Shown here piece after piece: positions 31,415-33,167 of a stretch of 33,167 nucleotides of DNA. The position numbers and the translations under genes are program-made. Source of the DNA: Nitrospira lenta (GTDB taxonomy: Bacteria; Nitrospirota; Nitrospiria; Nitrospirales; Nitrospiraceae). Every line of letters starts with the position of its first letter. The stretch's first letter is position 1. Below the pieces are notes generated by a model that was not told the DNA's origin, ran no database searches, and worked only from the letters and a program-made list of their open reading frames with translations. The stretch covers positions 1 through 33,167 of the forward strand of contig CAMBDY010000021.1 in NCBI GenBank assembly GCA_945865525.1. The letters run 5' to 3'.

Positions 31415-32896
31415 CTATTTCTCTCGCCGAAGTTGGGGGAAAAGGACGACATCGCGGATCGATGCCTGGTTAGTAAGGAGCATGACCAGCCGGTCGATGC
31501 CGATACCTTCTCCTGCCGTCGGTGGCATGCCGCACTCCAACGCACGTAGGAAGTCCTCATCGACCAGGTGGGCCTCTTCATCGCCTGCCGCCCGCTGCGC
31601 CGCTTGCCGTTCGAATCGTTCGCGCTGATCGAGGGGATCGTTCAACTCAGAAAAGGCATTGGCAATTTCTCTCCCGGCGATATAGAGCTCAAAGCGATCC
31701 GTTAACGCAGGGTTCGAATCTTTGCGCCTGGCCAGCGGGGAAATTTCGATCGGGTAGTCGATGATGAAAGTCGGTTGAATCAGACTCGGCTCGACGGTTT
31801 TTTCAAAAATCGCATTGACGATATTGACCAGTGGCCACTTGGGATCGACGGCGACGCCTAGTTGTGTAGCCGCCGCAATCGCTTGATCTCTATCCTGCAA
31901 GACGGCGGGTGCGAGATGGTTCACTTCGAGAATCGATTGGTGGTAGGACCACCGGCGCCAGGGGGCAGTGAGGGTGATCTCCTTGCCTTGATAATCAATC
32001 ACTGTCTTGCCGAGGATTTGCTGCGCCAGCCAGGAGACGAGTTCTTCTGTGAGGATGATCAGGTCCTGATAGTCAGCATAGGCGACGTAGAACTCCAGCA
32101 TCGTGAATTCAGGATTGTGAATCGTCGAGATGCCTTCGTTCCGAAAGTTGCGATTGATTTCAAATACGCGGGGGAAGCCGCCCACGATCAAGCGTTTTAA
32201 ATAGAGTTCCGGTGCGATCCGGAGATAGAGGTCGACGCCGAGAGCATTGTGGTGGGTGACAAAGGGTTTAGCTGCCGCACCCCCTGGAATCGGATGCATC
32301 ATTGGCGTTTCGACTTCCAGGAAGCCCCGTTCGATCAAGAAGGAACGAATACCGGCGATGATTCGGCTACGCGTGACAAAGATGGTATGGACTTCCGGAT
32401 TGGCGATCAAGTCGACATACCGCTGGCGATAGCGGGTTTCCACATCCGTCAACCCATGCCACTTTTCAGGAAGGGGCCTGAGGGCTTTACTCAGGAAGGT
32501 CAGCGCTGAAACCTCGACGGTGAATTCATTGGTCTTGGTACGAAAGAGGATACCGGTCACGCCGATCCAATCGCCGAGGTCGAGCTGCTCGGCCACGAGA
32601 TAAGCCTGTTCCGAGATGAGATCTTTCTTGAGATAGACTTGCAGCCGGTCCGATCCGTCTTGTAGTACGGCGAAACCGGCCTTACCAAATCGGCGTAATG
32701 CGATGATGCGCCCCGCCAAAGTGCAGGAAATCTTCTGCTCCTCCAGGACCTCTTTGGTTTTTTCAGAATGAAGTTTGATCAATTGGCCTGCGCGGTCCTT
32801 CACGTCAAAGCGTGTGCCATAGGGGGCCACGCCTGCCTCACGCAGGAGGTCAAGCTTTTTAATCCGTTGTTGTTGCTGTTCGGTTAGTTCGTCCAT
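31415..32896 (-). CDS. lysS: Lysyl-tRNA synthetase, class II (LysS)
   Basis: This 493-residue class II enzyme charges tRNA-Lys. The N-terminal OB fold (about 55-150, TLAGRIIALRRFGKAGFAVL) binds the anticodon. Motif 1 is around GFLEVETPMMHPIPGGAAAK, motif 2 is FRNEGISTIHNPEFTMLEFY, and motif 3 is EGIGIDRLVMLL. GREIANAFSELNDP is specific to LysRS. The ATG at 32896 follows AAAGGG. The order prfB-lysS is shared with many bacteria including E. coli. The 138-base gap to the prfB stop shows no other gene. Confidence 0.96.
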   Translation of the reverse strand: MDELTEQQQQRIKKLDLLREAGVAPYGTRFDVKDRAGQLIKLHSEKTKEVLEEQKISCTLAGRIIALRRFGKAGFAVLQDGSDRLQVYLKKDLISEQAYLVAEQLDLGDWIGVTGILFRTKTNEFTVEVSALTFLSKALRPLPEKWHGLTDVETRYRQRYVDLIANPEVHTIFVTRSRIIAGIRSFLIERGFLEVETPMMHPIPGGAAAKPFVTHHNALGVDLYLRIAPELYLKRLIVGGFPRVFEINRNFRNEGISTIHNPEFTMLEFYVAYADYQDLIILTEELVSWLAQQILGKTVIDYQGKEITLTAPWRRWSYHQSILEVNHLAPAVLQDRDQAIAAATQLGVAVDPKWPLVNIVNAIFEKTVEPSLIQPTFIIDYPIEISPLARRKDSNPALTDRFELYIAGREIANAFSELNDPLDQRERFERQAAQRAAGDEEAHLVDEDFLRALECGMPPTAGEGIGIDRLVMLLTNQASIRDVVLFPQLRREK

Positions 32897-33034
32897 GTGT
32901 GCCCTTTATTAATTCTCTTTCCCTGTTTGGCGGAGTGCCACAAAAAGTCAGCCCGCACTGTTATTGGCGTAGTGGAATCTCCACCGTGCCCCTGCGGGAT
33001 GTTCGCGCGTTGCGTGATACTATCGTTTCCCAGC

Positions 33035-33167
33035 CTATTCGGAATCGAACTCGTCCGTACTGGACTGCTGATAGCTGAGCGCTGTTTTCCCGAGCTGTTT
33101 CATCTTCAGATAGGCTTCGATGAATCCGTCCAGATTCCCATCCATGATGGCAGCCACTTGTCCCGCT
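33035..33167 (-). CDS. prfB: Peptide chain release factor 2 (RF2), C-terminal end
   Basis: Only the last 43 residues lie in the window; the gene continues beyond the right edge. The frame reads GQVAAIMDGNLDGFIEAYLK and then a short tail MKQLGKTALSYQQ to the TAG stop. The V-x-x-IMDG-L-FIEAYL pattern is the end of RF2, where E. coli has VLDGDLDPFIEA. RF2 ends translation at UGA and UAA. The tail beyond the family core is about 20 residues longer than in E. coli. The location directly upstream of lysS supports the call. Whether the gene has the usual programmed frameshift cannot be seen. Confidence 0.8.
   Translation of the reverse strand, partial: AGQVAAIMDGNLDGFIEAYLKMKQLGKTALSYQQSSTDEFDSE

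Overview
The window looks like a chromosome segment of a Nitrospira-type bacterium (Nitrospirota). This is an inference from a GC-rich core, a single B12-dependent ribonucleotide reductase, a full trpEGDCFBA cluster, a prfB-lysS-lolC-lolD run, and a palindromic element that from memory resembles short repeats in Nitrospira genomes. No 16S or other decisive marker is present.

Region 1 (1 to about 3,300) is accessory DNA, visibly more AT-rich than the rest. It holds two small minus-strand genes (one cut by the window edge, one resembling a ribbon-helix-helix protein), about 900 bases without a convincing gene but crowded with perfect inverted repeats, a small serine recombinase, a small secreted cysteine-containing protein, and two tandem cysteine-rich Sel1-repeat exported proteins. 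A long GC-rich hairpin at 3,331-3,364 lies where the composition changes.

Region 2 (3,381-13,044) is GC-rich core made of short operons. It contains msrB, a THUMP-domain rRNA methyltransferase, a zinc-ribbon Nudix hydrolase, an antitoxin/RelE-like toxin pair ending in a cysteine-free HesB-like gene, and an overlapping repair and maintenance operon (FKBP, a MutY catalytic domain without its usual C-terminal domain, a MutT-like Nudix, and a PolB-type DEDDy exonuclease). miaB, an AmpG-like transporter and small membrane or exported proteins follow.

Region 3 (13,045-19,658) is centred on nrdJ. Its upstream region carries a promoter overlapped by two NrdR-box-like dyads spaced three helical turns apart, plus an exact DnaA box, which suggests that deoxynucleotide supply is tied to replication state. 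A double-ACT protein, an RlpA-type septal lipoprotein and a CNNM/CorC-type transporter follow.

Region 4 (19,651-29,403) has ligA divergent from a LysM/coiled-coil lipoprotein that directly precedes the complete tryptophan cluster trpE-G-D-C-F-B-A. A palindromic element of about 108 bp splits trpF from trpB.

Region 5 (29,417-33,167, minus strand) is prfB (3' end only), lysS, lolC/E and lolD: translation genes followed by the lipoprotein-sorting ABC transporter. The window holds several lipoprotein genes, consistent with an outer-membrane (diderm) organism.
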